Below, piece after piece: positions 45,031 to 45,299 of a stretch of 45,299 nucleotides of DNA. Numbering within the stretch: the first letter of the stretch is position 1; the number at the start of each line of letters is the position of its first letter. The stretch covers positions 1 to 45,299 of the forward strand of contig CAMAPL010000018.1 in assembly GCA_945860165.1 (NCBI GenBank), written 5' to 3'. The position numbers were made by a program, and so were the translations under genes. Below the pieces are notes generated by a model, which was not told the DNA's origin, did not search any database, and worked only from the letters and a program-made list of their open reading frames with translations. Origin of the DNA: Rhizobium sp. Q54. GTDB lineage: Bacteria > Pseudomonadota > Alphaproteobacteria > Micropepsales > Micropepsaceae.

Positions 45031-45299
45031 TGAAATATGGGGAGAGACCGCAACTCCTTAGCGAGCAAAGGGCAAGGTTCCGATGGAATAAATTCAACAC
45101 TTTTTGCAGCACGAATGCCGACGTAAAAACCATAATCCAAGATGAGGCGGACTTAGGCCTTTGTGCACAGTTATGCATGTTGCTCCCCAGCACGGATACC
45201 TTAGCTATCACATCTATTTATGATTGGACCTCGGAACCAACCCGCCCTTCGCGCTTTTTCTCCGCAGCCGGAAAAATACGGAAATTCCCATGGCGGACA
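45031..45299. other. Lower-GC stretch at the right edge, no gene supported
   Basis: About 210 bases right after the Gre-like gene are noticeably richer in A/T than the rest. No ORF with family resemblance is seen on either strand. An ATG at 45290 near the edge could start a gene outside the window. Confidence 0.4.

Overview
The window is a GC-rich stretch of a chromosome from an alphaproteobacterium. I infer this from the gene order glnE - histidine kinase - OmpR regulator - degP - ccmH - ccmF - ccmE, which is a familiar alphaproteobacterial arrangement, and from several small families typical of that class (DUF1491, DUF1499, DUF2849, DUF934, a DUF2336-like protein, ExoD). I cannot name a genus. 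There are no rRNA genes, insertion sequences or CRISPR arrays.

Left edge (1-1400): the N-terminal part of a tyrosine-recombinase integrase, lower in GC than the rest, points away from a tRNA-Gly(GCC) gene. This looks like the right-hand end of an element inserted at the tRNA 3' end, with the body outside the window. Next to the tRNA is only the C-terminal end of an ABC-transporter ATPase.

1372-12150, all on the minus strand: nitrogen control (glnE), an envelope-type two-component system, a periplasmic protease (degP) and cytochrome c maturation (ccmHFE), then a His-rich small protein where ccmI might be expected, and a glycine-zipper envelope protein. 12300-15840: small unknown genes, a secreted PQQ/cytochrome c dehydrogenase and a YkgJ-type cysteine-cluster protein. 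15933-20513 (plus): PBP1A and a three-gene NMT1/THI5-type ABC importer, meeting an MHS-type transporter. 21897-24383: an assimilatory sulfite (or nitrite) reductase operon behind an AT-rich palindrome.

24477-36500 mixes intact genes (ornithine decarboxylase family, prfC, class III aminotransferase, DUF1491, DUF1499) with an unusual number of damaged ones: a Spy/LTXXQ-like gene, an Fe/Mn superoxide dismutase, a receiver-domain gene, a SYLF-domain gene, a metallo-beta-lactamase-fold gene with a late amber codon, and a chimeric histidine kinase without its phospho-acceptor region. 36683-43474 is ordinary again (YqhA/TIGR00645, an ATP/ADP-carrier-like transporter, a Tat-exported aldo/keto reductase, uvrB, exoD, a cold-shock gene).

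The right end has a broken transglutaminase gene, then a dispersed hairpin repeat that runs into about 20 copies of the hexamer TAGCGG, ending a few bases before the ribosome binding site of a GreA/GreB-like gene. The most notable signals are this hexamer array, the dispersed hairpin family (three copies), the repeated in-frame amber codons in otherwise well-preserved genes, and the kinase chimera. All family assignments are from recognition of motifs by eye; no database search was run.
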